A stretch of 64,000 bases of DNA, taken from Pseudomonas fluorescens NCIMB 11764. Lineage in GTDB: Bacteria; Pseudomonadota; Gammaproteobacteria; Pseudomonadales; Pseudomonadaceae. Below the pieces are notes generated by a model. That model did no database searches. It saw only the letters and a program-made list of their open reading frames with translations, and was not told the DNA's origin. The stretch lies in the NCBI RefSeq assembly GCF_000293885.2, contig NZ_CP010945.1, forward strand, positions 1,818,001 through 1,882,000. The letters are read 5' to 3'. The position numbers and the translations under genes are program-made. The first letter of the stretch is position 1. Each line of letters begins with the position of its first letter. This document shows, piece after piece, positions 1 to 9,357 of this stretch.

Positions 1-842
1 GACCTCGGCTACGTGGCGTTCTACGCCATCGGGGCCTATGGCCTGGCACTCGGCTATCAATACCTGGGGCTGGGCTTCTGGACGGTGCTGCCACTGGCAG
101 CGATCACCGCCGGCCTTGCCGGTTGCATCCTCGGCTTCCCGGTATTGCGCCTGCACGGTGACTACCTGGCGATCGTGACCCTGGGCTTCGGTGAAATCAT
201 TCGCTTGGTCCTCAACAACTGGCTGAGCCTGACGGGGGGCCCAAATGGCATGGCGGCGCCGCTGCCAACCTTCTTCGGCCTGGAGTTCGGCAAAAGGGCA
301 AAGGACGGTGGCGTTCCGTTCCATGAGTTTTTCGGTATCGCCTACAACCCGGACGTGAAGTATTACTTCATTTACGCGGTGTTGTTCCTCGTGGTACTGG
401 CCGTGCTGTACGTCAAGCACCGTCTGACCCGTATGCCGGTCGGTCGCGCCTGGGAGGCCTTGCGTGAAGATGAAATCGCCTGCCGCTCCATGGGTCTGAA
501 CCACGTGCTGGTCAAGCTTTCGGCGTTCACCATCGGTGCGTCGACGGCGGGTCTGGCGGGTGTGTTCTTCGCCACCTACCAAGGCTTCGTCAACCCGACC
601 TCGTTCACCTTCTTCGAGTCGGCACTGATCCTCGCCATCGTGGTACTCGGTGGTATGGGCTCGACCATTGGCGTCGTCATCGCAGCCTTCGTGCTGACCG
701 TGGCCCCGGAACTGCTGCGTGGCTTCGCGGAATACCGCGTGCTGCTGTTCGGCATCCTGATGGTGTTGATGATGATCTGGCGACCGCGCGGCCTGATTCG
801 GATCAGCCGTACCGGTGTGACCCCGCGTAAAGGAGTAGCGCC

Positions 843-846
<4 letters not shown>
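1..846 (+). CDS. livM: LivM, branched-chain amino-acid ABC transporter permease (5' truncated)
   Basis: Inner-membrane permease of the LIV-I type high-affinity importer for leucine, isoleucine and valine. The reading frame is open from base 1, so the N-terminus lies outside the window and 281 residues remain. Visible family signatures are the [18 protein letters not shown] stretch (about residues 49-66 of the fragment), several hydrophobic membrane segments, and the C-terminal permease end WRPRGLI. The frame overlaps livG by four bases, so the two are translationally coupled. With livG and livF downstream this is the standard liv order. The solute-binding gene and livH should lie just upstream. 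Confidence 0.95.
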
Positions 847-1714
<868 letters not shown>

Positions 1715-1718
<4 letters not shown>

Positions 1719-2431
1719 GTCAACCTATCCTCGAACTGAAGGATCTGGACGTGTTTTACGGGCCAATCCAGGCCCTGAAAAAAGTCTCGCTGCACATCAA
1801 CGAAGGGGAAACCGTCAGTCTGATCGGCTCCAACGGTGCCGGGAAGTCGACCCTGCTGATGTCGATCTTCGGCCAACCGCGGGCGGCTGACGGGCAGATC
1901 ATCTATCAAGGGGTGGACATCACCCACAAGTCGTCGCACTACATCGCGTCCCACGGTATCGCGCAATCGCCGGAAGGACGGCGGGTGTTCCCCGACATGA
2001 CTGTCGAGGAAAACCTGCTGATGGGCACCATCCCGATCGGTGACAAGTACGCCAAGGAAGACATGCAACGCATGTTCGAGCTGTTTCCGCGGCTCGAAGA
2101 GCGACGCACCCAGCGCGCCATGACCATGTCCGGTGGTGAACAGCAAATGCTCGCCATCGCCCGTGCGCTGATGAGTCGGCCCAAACTGTTGTTGCTTGAC
2201 GAGCCGAGCCTGGGTCTGGCACCGATCGTGGTGAAACAGATCTTTGCCACGCTGCGGGAACTGGCCAAGACCGGAATGACCATCTTCCTGGTCGAGCAGA
2301 ATGCCAACCACGCGCTCAAGCTGTCGGACCGGGCGTATGTCATGGTCAACGGCGAGATCCGAATCACGGGCACCGGCAAGGAGTTGCTGGTTAACGAGGA
2401 AGTGCGTAACGCCTATCTCGGCGGCCACTGA
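1715..2431 (+). CDS. livF: LivF, branched-chain amino-acid ABC transporter ATP-binding protein
   Basis: Second ATPase (238 aa) of the LIV importer. Walker A GSNGAGKST is near residue 38, followed by signature MSGGEQQMLAIARALM, Walker B LLLLDEPSLGLAP and the H-loop in FLVEQNAN. The length is typical of LivF. It overlaps livG by four bases and is the last gene of the operon, since a strong intrinsic terminator follows 20 bases after the stop. Confidence 0.95.
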
Positions 2432-2450
2432 TTTCGCTGTTGTAACACCA

Positions 2451-2481
2451 AGCCCCGGCGCGCAATCGCCGGGGCTTTTTT
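2451..2481 (+). terminator. Rho-independent terminator of the liv operon
   Basis: A perfect 10-bp GC-rich stem (AGCCCCGGCG with CGCCGGGGCT) with a 6-base loop, followed directly by a T run. It begins 20 bases after the livF stop codon. Confidence 0.9.
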
Positions 2482-3178
2482 ACATTTTCAATACTCCCGC
2501 AGGTGTCCGCGGTGTGCTTTCTGGAAATTGTGGAAAACAAATTCATCAAGCTCTCAAAGCGCGACATAAAGCCGCTGCAAATAGTTGTTTTGTCACGCTT
2601 TTGACTTGTCCCCGTTTGCTGTGGAGCTGGCTGTGAATAACGTGGGAGTAGCTGGCTGAGGGCCTTTGGATACGTGGCTTGCAGCGATGTGGTTGTTTTT
2701 TGATCAGGTGTTTTTACGCGACTGGGGCTCGGCTTTGTCAACCTTTTTATTGGCTGGGAAATCAGTCCGGAACGGAGGGGTGATGCCTGTGGATAAGTCT
2801 GTGGTTAAACTCTGGAAAGAGTCGGCTGAGGGCCGTAGTTACTGGCTCGGCGCCATCGCTGGTTTACCGGGTCGATCGTGCAAAATGCCACGGGCTACAC
2901 AGTGAGCGCTTCAGGGTCAAGCAAAAAACTTTGTAATTTGCCCGCAAAGCCTTGTGCACAGCGGCTTTCAGCTTTTTCACTTGCCCCCGGAAACTGTGGA
3001 CCGGCCTGTGGATAACGTGCGCGTACATGGCTGCAGGCCACGGGGGATAAGGCGCCGCTGACATTGATCGTTTTTCATACAGCTTTTGTGGTGGTTGCCG
3101 CTGTCGGCAAGGCCGGGCATGCTGCCAGCTGATTTTCTATTCCAATGGCTGCCCGTCGGCCGAAGCAAGGAGAACACG
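2482..3178. repeat. Non-coding region with degenerate repeats and DnaA-box-like 9-mers
   Basis: About 700 bases without a convincing gene. A block near 2602-2690 resembles a block near 2976-3065. In the same order both carry a CTTG(T/C)CCCC segment, CTGTGGA, a TGTG(A/G)ATAACGTG element and a GGCTG(A/C)(G/A)GGCC segment. A third partial copy lies around 2785-2835. Two exact TGTGGATAA 9-mers (reverse complement of the DnaA box TTATCCACA) are at 2788-2796 and 3007-3015. One-mismatch versions are at 2529-2537, 2632-2640 and 2800-2808. The role is unknown; a DnaA-binding region is only inferred. Confidence 0.5.
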
Positions 3179-3949
3179 ATGTCCAACACCCTGTTTATTA
3201 CCGGCGCGACTTCCGGTTTTGGTGAAGCCTGTGCCCGTCGTTTTGCCGAGGCTGGCTGGAAACTGGTGCTGACAGGTCGTCGTGAAGAACGCCTCAATGC
3301 CCTGTGCGCCGAGTTGTCGAAGCAGACCGAGGTCCATGGCCTGGTGCTCGACGTGCGTGATCGCAAGGCCATGGAGGAGGCGATTGCCAACCTGCCGCCT
3401 TCCTTCGCCAAGCTGCGCGGGCTGATCAATAACGCCGGCCTGGCGCTCGGCGTGGACCCGGCGCCGAAGTGCAACCTTGATGATTGGGACACGATGGTCG
3501 ACACCAACATCAAGGGCCTGATGTACAGCACTCGCCTGCTGCTGCCACGCCTGATCGCCCACGGCCGTGGCGCCAGCATCGTCAACCTCGGTTCCATCGC
3601 CGGCAACTACCCGTATCCAGGCAGCCACGTGTATGGCGCGAGCAAGGCGTTCGTCAAACAGTTCTCGCTGAACCTGCGCTGTGACCTGCAGGGCACGGGC
3701 GTGCGAGTCAGCAACATTGAACCGGGCCTGTGCGAGAGCGAATTCTCGCTGGTGCGTTTTGCCGGTGATCAGGAACGCTATAACGCGACCTACGCCGGTG
3801 CGGAGCCAATCCAGCCACAAGACATCGCCGAGACCATTTTCTGGGTGCTCAATGCGCCGGCACACATCAACATCAACAGCCTTGAGCTGATGCCGGTGAG
3901 CCAGACGTGGAGCGGGTTTGCGATTGAGCGTAACGGAGCCAAGGCGTAA
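3179..3949 (+). CDS. SDR-family NADP-dependent dehydrogenase (YdfG-like)
   Basis: Classical short-chain dehydrogenase of 256 aa, closest in look to the YdfG / 3-hydroxy acid (serine) dehydrogenase group, which oxidises short hydroxy acids in the cytoplasm. The cofactor motif TGATSGFG is at residues 8-15, the NNAG motif near residue 84, and the catalytic Tyr-Lys pair is in YGASK (about residue 150). I chose the ATG at 3179 because AGGAG lies 8 bases upstream and the protein starts at the Rossmann strand. The frame is open further upstream but reads through non-coding repeats. It is followed by a REP hairpin. Substrate is not determined by the sequence. Confidence 0.85.
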   Translation: MSNTLFITGATSGFGEACARRFAEAGWKLVLTGRREERLNALCAELSKQTEVHGLVLDVRDRKAMEEAIANLPPSFAKLRGLINNAGLALGVDPAPKCNLDDWDTMVDTNIKGLMYSTRLLLPRLIAHGRGASIVNLGSIAGNYPYPGSHVYGASKAFVKQFSLNLRCDLQGTGVRVSNIEPGLCESEFSLVRFAGDQERYNATYAGAEPIQPQDIAETIFWVLNAPAHININSLELMPVSQTWSGFAIERNGAKA

Positions 3950-3952
3950 TTA

Positions 3953-4053
3953 TGGCGAGGGAGCTTGCTCCCGTTGGACTGCACAGCAGTCCCTTTCTTT
4001 TCAGGGGTAAGCGGGGCCGCTTCGCGGCCCAGCGGGAGCAAGCTCCCTCGCCA
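3953..4053. repeat. REP-type compound hairpin (copy 1)
   Basis: Long imperfect palindrome between convergent genes. Outer arms are GGCGAGGGAGCTTGCTCCCG and its complement. Inner small hairpins are GGACTGCACAGCAGTCC and GGGCCGCTTCGCGGCCC. The same architecture recurs at 15567, 19064, 30577, 37707 and 54181. It could also end transcription of both flanking genes. Confidence 0.85.
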
Positions 4054-4061
4054 CAGAGGAT

Positions 4062-5189
4062 TTAGCCGAGATAATCGGCCAATCCGCGATAGCAGGTCGC
4101 CAAGTGATAAGGCGTGGTCGAAGGCATGTCCTGGCGGCTCACTTCACCGTTTTCATTGCGACACTCATACCAGCCCTCCGAATGCAGGGAGCGCTGTTGC
4201 AGTGCCTGCAATTGGCGCAATACCGATGCCTTGCTGTGTGGACGCAAGGTCAGCGCACGCAGGTATTCAGCCTGGGCCCAGATGCGTTGGGTGCCATCCT
4301 TCGATTGCCCATCGAGCGTGAGCATTGCCCGCACCGCCCCACTCGATTGATCGACACCCAACTGCTCTGTGTACGCAAAGGCGCGTTCCAGGGAGGCGTG
4401 CAGTTTGGAGCCGCGCAACAACGGTGAAGACTCCAGCAGGAAATACCACTCGAACTGATGCCCCGGTTCAAACCAGTTATCCACAGCACCCAGCGGTTTT
4501 TCCATCAGCACACCGTGCTGCGAATCGATAAAGCGCTTCTGCATGGCTGTGCATAACTCGACGAGCGCGCGCTGCACTGCGAGGTCTTCACGCACCGACA
4601 GTGTGGCGAGGAAGGCTTCGGCCAGGTGCATCAGCGGGTTTTGCAGCGGCCCGGTATTCAGCGACGACCAGTCACGTTCAAGGCAAGCTTCGTACAGGCC
4701 GTCGCCCGTGGCGAAACGCTGCGCAACCACTTCCAGCACGGCGTTGAGCACTGACTCCACCAGCGGTTCGCGAACCTTGTCCCAGTAATGGGCGCAGGCG
4801 AAGAGAATGAAGGCGTGGGTGTAGAGATCCTTGCGCTGGTCCAGCGGCGCGCCTTGCGGATCGATGCTGTAGAACCAGCCACCGTGTTCGGCGTCATGGA
4901 AATGTTGCTGCAACGAGCGGAACAGCGCCGCGGCACGCTCTTCGGCGCCGGGTATCTGGCCGATCAGGCTGGAAAACAGATACAACTGCCGCGCGCAGGC
5001 CATGGCCCGGTAGCGTTGAGGTGGCAAGGGCAGATGTCCGGCGTCCAGCGCCTCGTAGGGCAGGGCCAGTTCGGCGTTCCAGCCCGGGCCTTGCCAGAGG
5101 GGCACGATCACGTCCTGGAAATGCTGATGCACTGAGGAGAACAGAGCGATCAAGTCAGGCTGGGAGGCGGAGCGGGGAGAATGAGGCAT
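4062..5189 (-). CDS. AGE family epimerase/isomerase
   Basis: 375-residue protein of the N-acylglucosamine 2-epimerase / mannose isomerase family, which forms an (alpha/alpha)6 barrel and interconverts sugars at C2 or the aldose-ketose pair. Recognisable features are the N-terminal WQGPGW and the W/H-rich stretches HGGWFYSIDPQGAP, HAFILFACAHYW and EPGHQFEWYFLL, which normally supply the catalytic histidines. The C-terminal half has WAQAEYLRAL and SEGWYECRNENG, also typical of the family. The exact sugar cannot be told; mannose/fructose or GlcNAc-type activity are possible. It stands alone, convergent with the SDR gene across a REP element. Confidence 0.8.
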   Translation of the reverse strand: MPHSPRSASQPDLIALFSSVHQHFQDVIVPLWQGPGWNAELALPYEALDAGHLPLPPQRYRAMACARQLYLFSSLIGQIPGAEERAAALFRSLQQHFHDAEHGGWFYSIDPQGAPLDQRKDLYTHAFILFACAHYWDKVREPLVESVLNAVLEVVAQRFATGDGLYEACLERDWSSLNTGPLQNPLMHLAEAFLATLSVREDLAVQRALVELCTAMQKRFIDSQHGVLMEKPLGAVDNWFEPGHQFEWYFLLESSPLLRGSKLHASLERAFAYTEQLGVDQSSGAVRAMLTLDGQSKDGTQRIWAQAEYLRALTLRPHSKASVLRQLQALQQRSLHSEGWYECRNENGEVSRQDMPSTTPYHLATCYRGLADYLG

Positions 5190-5260
5190 TGGCTGGCGTC
5201 GTCACGGCAGGGTCGATTGCGCGCCATGTTAACAGGCCTGAGAGTTGCGGTGTCTGTCAG

Positions 5261-5368
5261 GCCGCCTTCGCGGGCAAGCCCGCATTGGTTCTGCGCACAC
5301 GCATCTCAAGCCCGCTCCCGACATTGGTTCTGTGTACACGTGTGTGCGGGCTTGCCCGCGAGGGGGCC
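5261..5368. repeat. REP pair (inverted GCGGGCAAGCCCGC-type)
   Basis: Two inverted copies of a short REP hairpin, CGCGGGCAAGCCCGC at the left and GCGGGCTTGCCCGCG at the right. Between them are two near-repeats of the form ATTGGTTCTGYGYACACG. Located between the AGE gene and hupE/ureJ. Confidence 0.7.
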
Positions 5369-5386
5369 ATCACTGACGGTAGAAAA

Positions 5387-5959
5387 TCAACCCGCCAACA
5401 ACCACACTCCAGCCGCCGCCGAAACCGCGCCCGCCAGCCGAACCAACGGCGCCGCCGCCTGCGGCAACACACGAACCACCGCATAACCCGCCGCGTGCAA
5501 GGCTGCCGTCGCCACTACAAACCCTGCGGCATACGCCCACGGGCTCGACATTTCCGGCAATTCCAGCCCATGCGCCACGCCATGGAACAGCGCAAACAGC
5601 GCCGTCGCACCCACCGCCATGCCCAATGGCGGACGCACCGCCAGTGCCACCGCCAGGCCCAGCGCCAGCACCGATGCGGCGATCCCGCTTTCCAGCGCCG
5701 GCAGGTTGAGCCCTTCAAAACCCAGCAGTCCGCCGATCAACAGGGTGCCGACAAACGTGCACGGCAGCGCCCAGCGTGCGGCGCCTTTCTGCTGCGCCGC
5801 CCACAACCCGACCGCAACCATCGCCAGCAAGTGATCGAGGCCGCCGATCGGATGGCTGATACCGGCGATCAAACCATTGTCGCCGTGCCCGGGGTGGGCA
5901 AAGGCGATGGCCGGGGTCAGCAGCAGGGCCATGGCGCCGAGAATGCGTTTAAGAGACAT
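5387..5959 (-). CDS. ureJ: HupE/UreJ family nickel-associated membrane protein
   Basis: 190-residue membrane protein of the HupE/UreJ family, thought to move nickel or cobalt for urease or hydrogenase assembly. It begins with a signal-type segment (residues 1-21, ending IAFA), followed by the family motif HPGHGDN. The signature ISHPIGGLDHLLAMVAVGLWA is at about 33-53, and several more membrane helices follow. Histidines and an aspartate in the signature are the likely metal ligands. It is the last gene of ureE-F-G-J, 34 bases after ureG. Confidence 0.85.
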   Translation of the reverse strand: MSLKRILGAMALLLTPAIAFAHPGHGDNGLIAGISHPIGGLDHLLAMVAVGLWAAQQKGAARWALPCTFVGTLLIGGLLGFEGLNLPALESGIAASVLALGLAVALAVRPPLGMAVGATALFALFHGVAHGLELPEMSSPWAYAAGFVVATAALHAAGYAVVRVLPQAAAPLVRLAGAVSAAAGVWLLAG

Positions 5960-5993
5960 GGATAAGCTTCCTTGTTGATAGGTGTGGTCGTGA

Positions 5994-6608
5994 TCAGGCT
6001 GCGGTCAGCAGGCCCTGGCGTTCGATGAACGCGATGATTTCTTCCAGGCCCAGCCCGGTTTTCTGGTTGCTGAAGACAAACGGTTTGCCGTTGCGCATGC
6101 GCTGGGTGTCGCTGTCCATCATCTCCAGCGACGCGCCCACCAAGGGGGCGAGGTCGATCTTGTTGATCACCAGCAGGTCGGATTTACAGATCCCCGGCCC
6201 ACCCTTGCGCGGCAGCTTGTCGCCGGCCGAGACGTCGATCACGTAGATCGTCAGGTCCGACAGTTCCGGGCTGAACGTGGCCGACAGATTGTCGCCACCG
6301 GACTCCACCAGAATCAGGTCCAGCCCGGGAAAGCGGCGGTTAAGTTGATCCACGGCTTCGAGGTTGATCGAGGCGTCTTCGCGGATCGCCGTGTGCGGGC
6401 AGCCGCCGGTTTCCACGCCGATGATCCGCTCCGGCGCCAGGGCTTCGTTGCGCACCAGAAAGTCAGCGTCTTCGCGGGTGTAGATGTCATTGGTCACGAC
6501 GGCCAGGTTGTAGCGGTCGCGCAGCGCCAGGCACAGGGCCAGCGTCAAAGCGGTTTTGCCGGAACCGACCGGGCCGCCGATGCCGACGCGCAGAGGTTGT
6601 GTGTTCAT
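5994..6608 (-). CDS. ureG: UreG, urease accessory GTPase
   Basis: 204-residue SIMIBI-class GTPase. It couples GTP hydrolysis to nickel delivery into apo-urease together with UreD and UreF, receiving Ni from UreE. The P-loop [12 protein letters not shown] is near residues 9-20, the CPHT metal motif follows in [21 protein letters not shown] is near the middle, and the guanine-specificity motif NKIDLAP is present. I took the ATG at 6608 (MNTQPLRVG) rather than the one four codons upstream because GGAG sits 6 bases before it. The gene follows ureF after 23 bases. Confidence 0.95.
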   Translation of the reverse strand: MNTQPLRVGIGGPVGSGKTALTLALCLALRDRYNLAVVTNDIYTREDADFLVRNEALAPERIIGVETGGCPHTAIREDASINLEAVDQLNRRFPGLDLILVESGGDNLSATFSPELSDLTIYVIDVSAGDKLPRKGGPGICKSDLLVINKIDLAPLVGASLEMMDSDTQRMRNGKPFVFSNQKTGLGLEEIIAFIERQGLLTAA

Positions 6609-6631
6609 GTGATTCTCCAAAGTAACAGGCC

Positions 6632-7306
6632 CTAGGAACGGAACAGACGGCTGTACTGGCGCTCATGGGCCATGCACGCCAGGGACAGGCCGAAAGCGGC
6701 GCTGCCGTAGTGTTCGGGGTTGATTCGGGTGGCGTTCTGCTGGGCTTGCTGCAATAGCGGCAGCAATTCGCTGGTCAGGCGTTGCGCGGCTTGCTGCCCC
6801 ATCGGCAGGGTCTTCATCAGCACTGCCAGCTGGTTTTCCAGCCAGCTCCACAGCCAGGCCGCCAGCGCGTCCTGCGGACTGATGCGCCAGGCGCGCGCGG
6901 CCAGTGCCCAGCCGAGGGCCAGGTGTGGTTCGGGACGCTGATCGAGAAAGGCGCGGGCCAGGGTATCGAGTTCCGGCAAGCCGTTGAGCAGTTGCTGCAA
7001 GGAATAACCCATCTGCCGGCTTTCCTGATGCAACTCGCGGGTTTCCCGGCTGGCGCGGTGTTCCTCGCAGCGTTGCAGCAATTCGCCCCAGTCTTCTTCG
7101 GCGGCGGCCACGCAATGGGCGAGTAGCAGCGGCGCTTCGAAACGCGCGAGGTTCAGCAGCAACTGATCGCTGATCCAGCGTCGGGCGCTGTCGGAATTTT
7201 TCACCCGACCGTTATCCACCGCCATTTCCAGGCCTTGGGAATAGCTGTAGCCGCCAATCGGCAATTGCGGACTGGCCAGGCGCAGCAGCGCCCAGGCCGG
7301 GTTCAT
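6632..7306 (-). CDS. ureF: UreF, urease accessory protein
   Basis: 224-residue all-helical urease chaperone. It bridges UreD on apo-urease to the UreG GTPase and acts in fidelity control of nickel insertion. It has the family N-terminus [20 protein letters not shown] (residues 7-26) and the C-terminal region with SRLFRS. The start overlaps the 3' end of ureE by four bases, giving translational coupling. Confidence 0.95.
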   Translation of the reverse strand: MNPAWALLRLASPQLPIGGYSYSQGLEMAVDNGRVKNSDSARRWISDQLLLNLARFEAPLLLAHCVAAAEEDWGELLQRCEEHRASRETRELHQESRQMGYSLQQLLNGLPELDTLARAFLDQRPEPHLALGWALAARAWRISPQDALAAWLWSWLENQLAVLMKTLPMGQQAAQRLTSELLPLLQQAQQNATRINPEHYGSAAFGLSLACMAHERQYSRLFRS

Positions 7307-7803
7307 AGGCGTACGCCGAACTGGTGCAGTTTCGGCGGGTAGTTGAAATCCTCGTCGCCATGCCGCGAATGGTGATGGCCACCGCCATAGGCGCCGTGCT
7401 CCGGCTGGAACGGCGCCTCGATGTTTTCGACCCTGGCATCAAGTTGCTCGAGCATCGCCTTGAGCACGTAGTCATCGAGCAGACGCAACCAGCCATCGCC
7501 GACTTGCAGGGCGACGTGGCGATTGCCGAGGTGATAAGCCGCGCGGGTCAGCTCGAAAGCGTTGGCGCAGGTGACGTGCAGCAGGTGTTCGGGGTGGGCA
7601 CAGACGCGGACGATGCGACCGTCTTCAGCCTGTAGGCATTCGCCGTCATACAGCGGCGACTGACCGCGCTCCAAAAACAACCCGACGTCTTCACCCTCGG
7701 CACTGAAACAGCGCAAGCGGCTTTTGCTCCGGGCTTCGAAGGTCAGGTGCAATTCAGCGGCCCAGACGGGTTGAGGGTCGATTCTGCGGTGAATCACCAG
7801 CAT
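7303..7803 (-). CDS. ureE: UreE, urease nickel metallochaperone
   Basis: 166-residue Ni2+ chaperone. The N-terminal peptide-binding domain holds VLFLERGQSPLYDGE-like sequence. The C-terminal metal domain has the GNRHVALQVG core and a histidine-rich tail with GGGHHHSRHG. I prefer the ATG at 7803 (MLVIHRR). A GGAAG lies about 10 bases upstream, and it leaves a leader of about 26 bases from the predicted sigma-54 start site, while the alternative ATG at 7827 would sit almost on that site. First gene of the accessory operon. Confidence 0.93.
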   Translation of the reverse strand: MLVIHRRIDPQPVWAAELHLTFEARSKSRLRCFSAEGEDVGLFLERGQSPLYDGECLQAEDGRIVRVCAHPEHLLHVTCANAFELTRAAYHLGNRHVALQVGDGWLRLLDDYVLKAMLEQLDARVENIEAPFQPEHGAYGGGHHHSRHGDEDFNYPPKLHQFGVRL

Positions 7804-7839
7804 CGGAAGGCTTCCAGCAATGGACATTGCTGTGGTTAG

Positions 7840-7855
7840 AGCAAGGGGCTTGCCA
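7840..7855 (-). promoter_or_regulatory. Sigma-54 (-24/-12) promoter for ureEFG-J
   Basis: On the minus strand the sequence reads TGGCAAGCCCCTTGCT. It matches the sigma-54 consensus TGGCAC-N5-TTGC(A/T) except for one position, with the invariant GG and GC exactly 10 bases apart. It places a start site near 7829, about 26 bases ahead of the ureE start. Not tested; based on pattern only. Confidence 0.7.
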
Positions 7856-7916
7856 ATCGGGGGATGTGTAGGAAATGCCTGTCGGAGCGACGGTTATGTT
7901 TCAGATTGTTGTAGTA

Positions 7917-7949
7917 ATTTGGTGCGCGGCATTGTTGGGCGCACCAAAT
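7917..7949. promoter_or_regulatory. 11-bp perfect inverted repeat upstream of the ureE promoter
   Basis: ATTTGGTGCGC and GCGCACCAAAT separated by 11 bases, centred about 104 bases upstream of the predicted sigma-54 start. That is the usual enhancer position for an NtrC-class activator. The half-sites contain GGTGC/GCACC as in NtrC sites, but the arms point outward, so the binding protein is uncertain. Confidence 0.45.
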
Positions 7950-8040
7950 GATGGCGCGCGGTGTGCTCTAGATCAGTCGCGCGTTGCACAACTGGGTAGG
8001 GACCGGCTTGCTGGTGTTAGGTGTTGTGATGAAAGCGAGG

Positions 8041-8673
8041 TTATTCGGTACTGCCGAGTCCCTGCCAATGCTTCAGCCCGATAAAGATAAACCGCAACTG
8101 CTGAGTGATTTTTGCCTGCGGCGTCAGATGCTCGGGCAATGCTTCTGCCGGTGGATCAATGATGTCGGGCAAGGTTGCGAACACGCTTTTAACAATCAGG
8201 TCGGCCATGACACTCAGGCCGGCGATGTCCAGGTGTTGCAGCTTTGGCATCAATGACAAGTCGGCCGCCAGGTCCGAGCTGATGTCTTCGCGCAACCGTC
8301 CGATGGCCAGGCGCACCGGCAGCGAACCGCCGTACTGCTCGCGGGCGAGAAACAGGAATTGCGAACGATTGGCCGACACCACGTCGAGAAAGATCCGCAC
8401 CGAGGCATCGATGATGCCGCCCATCACGAATTCGTTGTGGCGCACCAGGCGGATGGTTTCGCGGAAGGTCTGACCGACTTCGCTCACCAGTACCAGGCCC
8501 AGTTCATCCATATCGGAAAAATGCCGGTAGAAACCGGTGGGAACGATGCCGGCGGTTTTCGCCACTTCGCGCAGGCTCAGGCTGCCGAATCCTCGGCCGC
8601 ATTCCATCAAATGGCGGGCAGCGTCCATCAGGGCGTTGCGGGTTTGTTGTTTCTGTTCGGCGCGGGGCAGCAT
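8041..8673 (-). CDS. TetR-family regulator, FabR/DesT-like
   Basis: 210-residue TetR repressor. The N-terminal helix-turn-helix (about residues 9-55) carries SLSLREVAKTAGIVPTGFYRHF and the following DMDELGL, close to FabR and DesT, which sense acyl-CoA and control unsaturated fatty acid genes. From memory, P. aeruginosa desT also lies next to ureE, which supports orthology by position. No desaturase genes neighbour it here. I chose the ATG at 8673 (MLPRAEQ) because that is where the family begins. The frame opens 12 codons earlier. Confidence 0.75.
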   Translation of the reverse strand: MLPRAEQKQQTRNALMDAARHLMECGRGFGSLSLREVAKTAGIVPTGFYRHFSDMDELGLVLVSEVGQTFRETIRLVRHNEFVMGGIIDASVRIFLDVVSANRSQFLFLAREQYGGSLPVRLAIGRLREDISSDLAADLSLMPKLQHLDIAGLSVMADLIVKSVFATLPDIIDPPAEALPEHLTPQAKITQQLRFIFIGLKHWQGLGSTE

Positions 8674-8797
8674 CGCAAGGGTGTTTTTCTGGACAAGACA
8701 GCGACGCACTCTAGCAAATCGGCTTTGCTGGCGTCGAACGACGATCGGGGGACACCTAAAAGAGGGGCAGGTAGAGAAGGGGTGCTTCTATAAAATC

Positions 8798-8827
8798 AAA
8801 AGCCCAATCCGTGGATTGGGCTTTTTT
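8798..8827 (-). terminator. Bidirectional terminator after the repeat-protein gene
   Basis: Perfect stem AAAGCCCAATCC / GGATTGGGCTTT with a 3-base loop and T-rich flanks on both strands. It starts about 18 bases after the stop of the secreted repeat protein (minus strand). Confidence 0.85.
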
Positions 8828-8844
8828 TCAGGGCCGCCATGGGC

Positions 8845-9357
8845 TCAGCTCAAAGCGCTGTTGCGTTCGATCACGCGGTCACCACCACCTTCAGCGAGGA
8901 TTTGACCTTGTGGGGTGCGATCGGAACCACCTTCAGCGAGGGTTTGACCTTGTGGAGTGCGTTCGGAACCGCCTTCAGCGAGGGTTTGACCTTGTGGAGT
9001 GCGTTCGGAACCGCCTTCGGCGAGGGTTTGACCTTGTGGAGTGCGTTCGGAACCGCCTTCGGCGAGGGTTTGACCTTGTGGAGTGCGTTCGGAACCGCCT
9101 TCGGCGAGGGTTTGACCTTGTGGAGTGCGTTCGGAACCGCCTTCGGCGAGGATTTGACCTTGTGGAGTGCGGTCCGAGCCATCTTGAGAGATCAGGCCTT
9201 TTTCTTTCAGGCGATCGTTACCGCCTTCGGCGACGGTCTGGCTGAACACCGAGTGGGCGGCTTTCACTTGTGGGGTTGCCTGGTCAGCAGCTGGCAGAGC
9301 GAAAGCGGTGCTGGCCAGCAGTGAGAGGGAAAGGCTAAGCAGTAATTGGCGTTTCAT
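8845..9357 (-). CDS. Secreted tandem-repeat protein (often annotated as phage infection protein)
   Basis: 170-residue exported protein. Signal peptide MKRQLLLSLSLSLLASTAFA precedes a linker and then seven tandem 14-residue units, consensus S(E/D)RTPQGQ(T/I)LAEGG. The five inner units have identical protein sequence, and the two outer ones read SDRTPQGQILAEGG. A degenerate unit (VAEGGNDRLKEKG) lies before them. No cysteines; charged, Gly/Gln-rich and probably disordered. I chose the ATG at 9357 because it starts the signal peptide; an upstream ATG would add a 33-residue non-signal leader. From memory, relatives in Pseudomonas carry the name phage infection protein, without a function I can support. 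Confidence 0.75.
   Translation of the reverse strand: MKRQLLLSLSLSLLASTAFALPAADQATPQVKAAHSVFSQTVAEGGNDRLKEKGLISQDGSDRTPQGQILAEGGSERTPQGQTLAEGGSERTPQGQTLAEGGSERTPQGQTLAEGGSERTPQGQTLAEGGSERTPQGQTLAEGGSDRTPQGQILAEGGGDRVIERNSALS
8880..9176. repeat. 42-bp tandem repeat array, about seven units
   Basis: Units of 42 bases begin at about 8880, 8928, 8970, 9012, 9054, 9096 and 9138, with ACC(G/A)CCTTC(G/A)GCGAGG as the recognisable core. The middle units are almost base-for-base identical, which points to recent expansion or homogenisation. Since 42 is divisible by 3, slippage changes only repeat number in the protein. Confidence 0.9.

Noticed and set aside
7875..8084. 69-residue plus-strand frame between ureE and the TetR gene
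   Set aside because: It runs over the palindrome at 7917-7949 and into the TetR gene; no ribosome binding site.
8811..9324. Long plus-strand frames across the 42-bp repeat array
   Set aside because: They exist only because a repeat length divisible by three keeps other frames open. The minus frame has the signal peptide and a plausible start.
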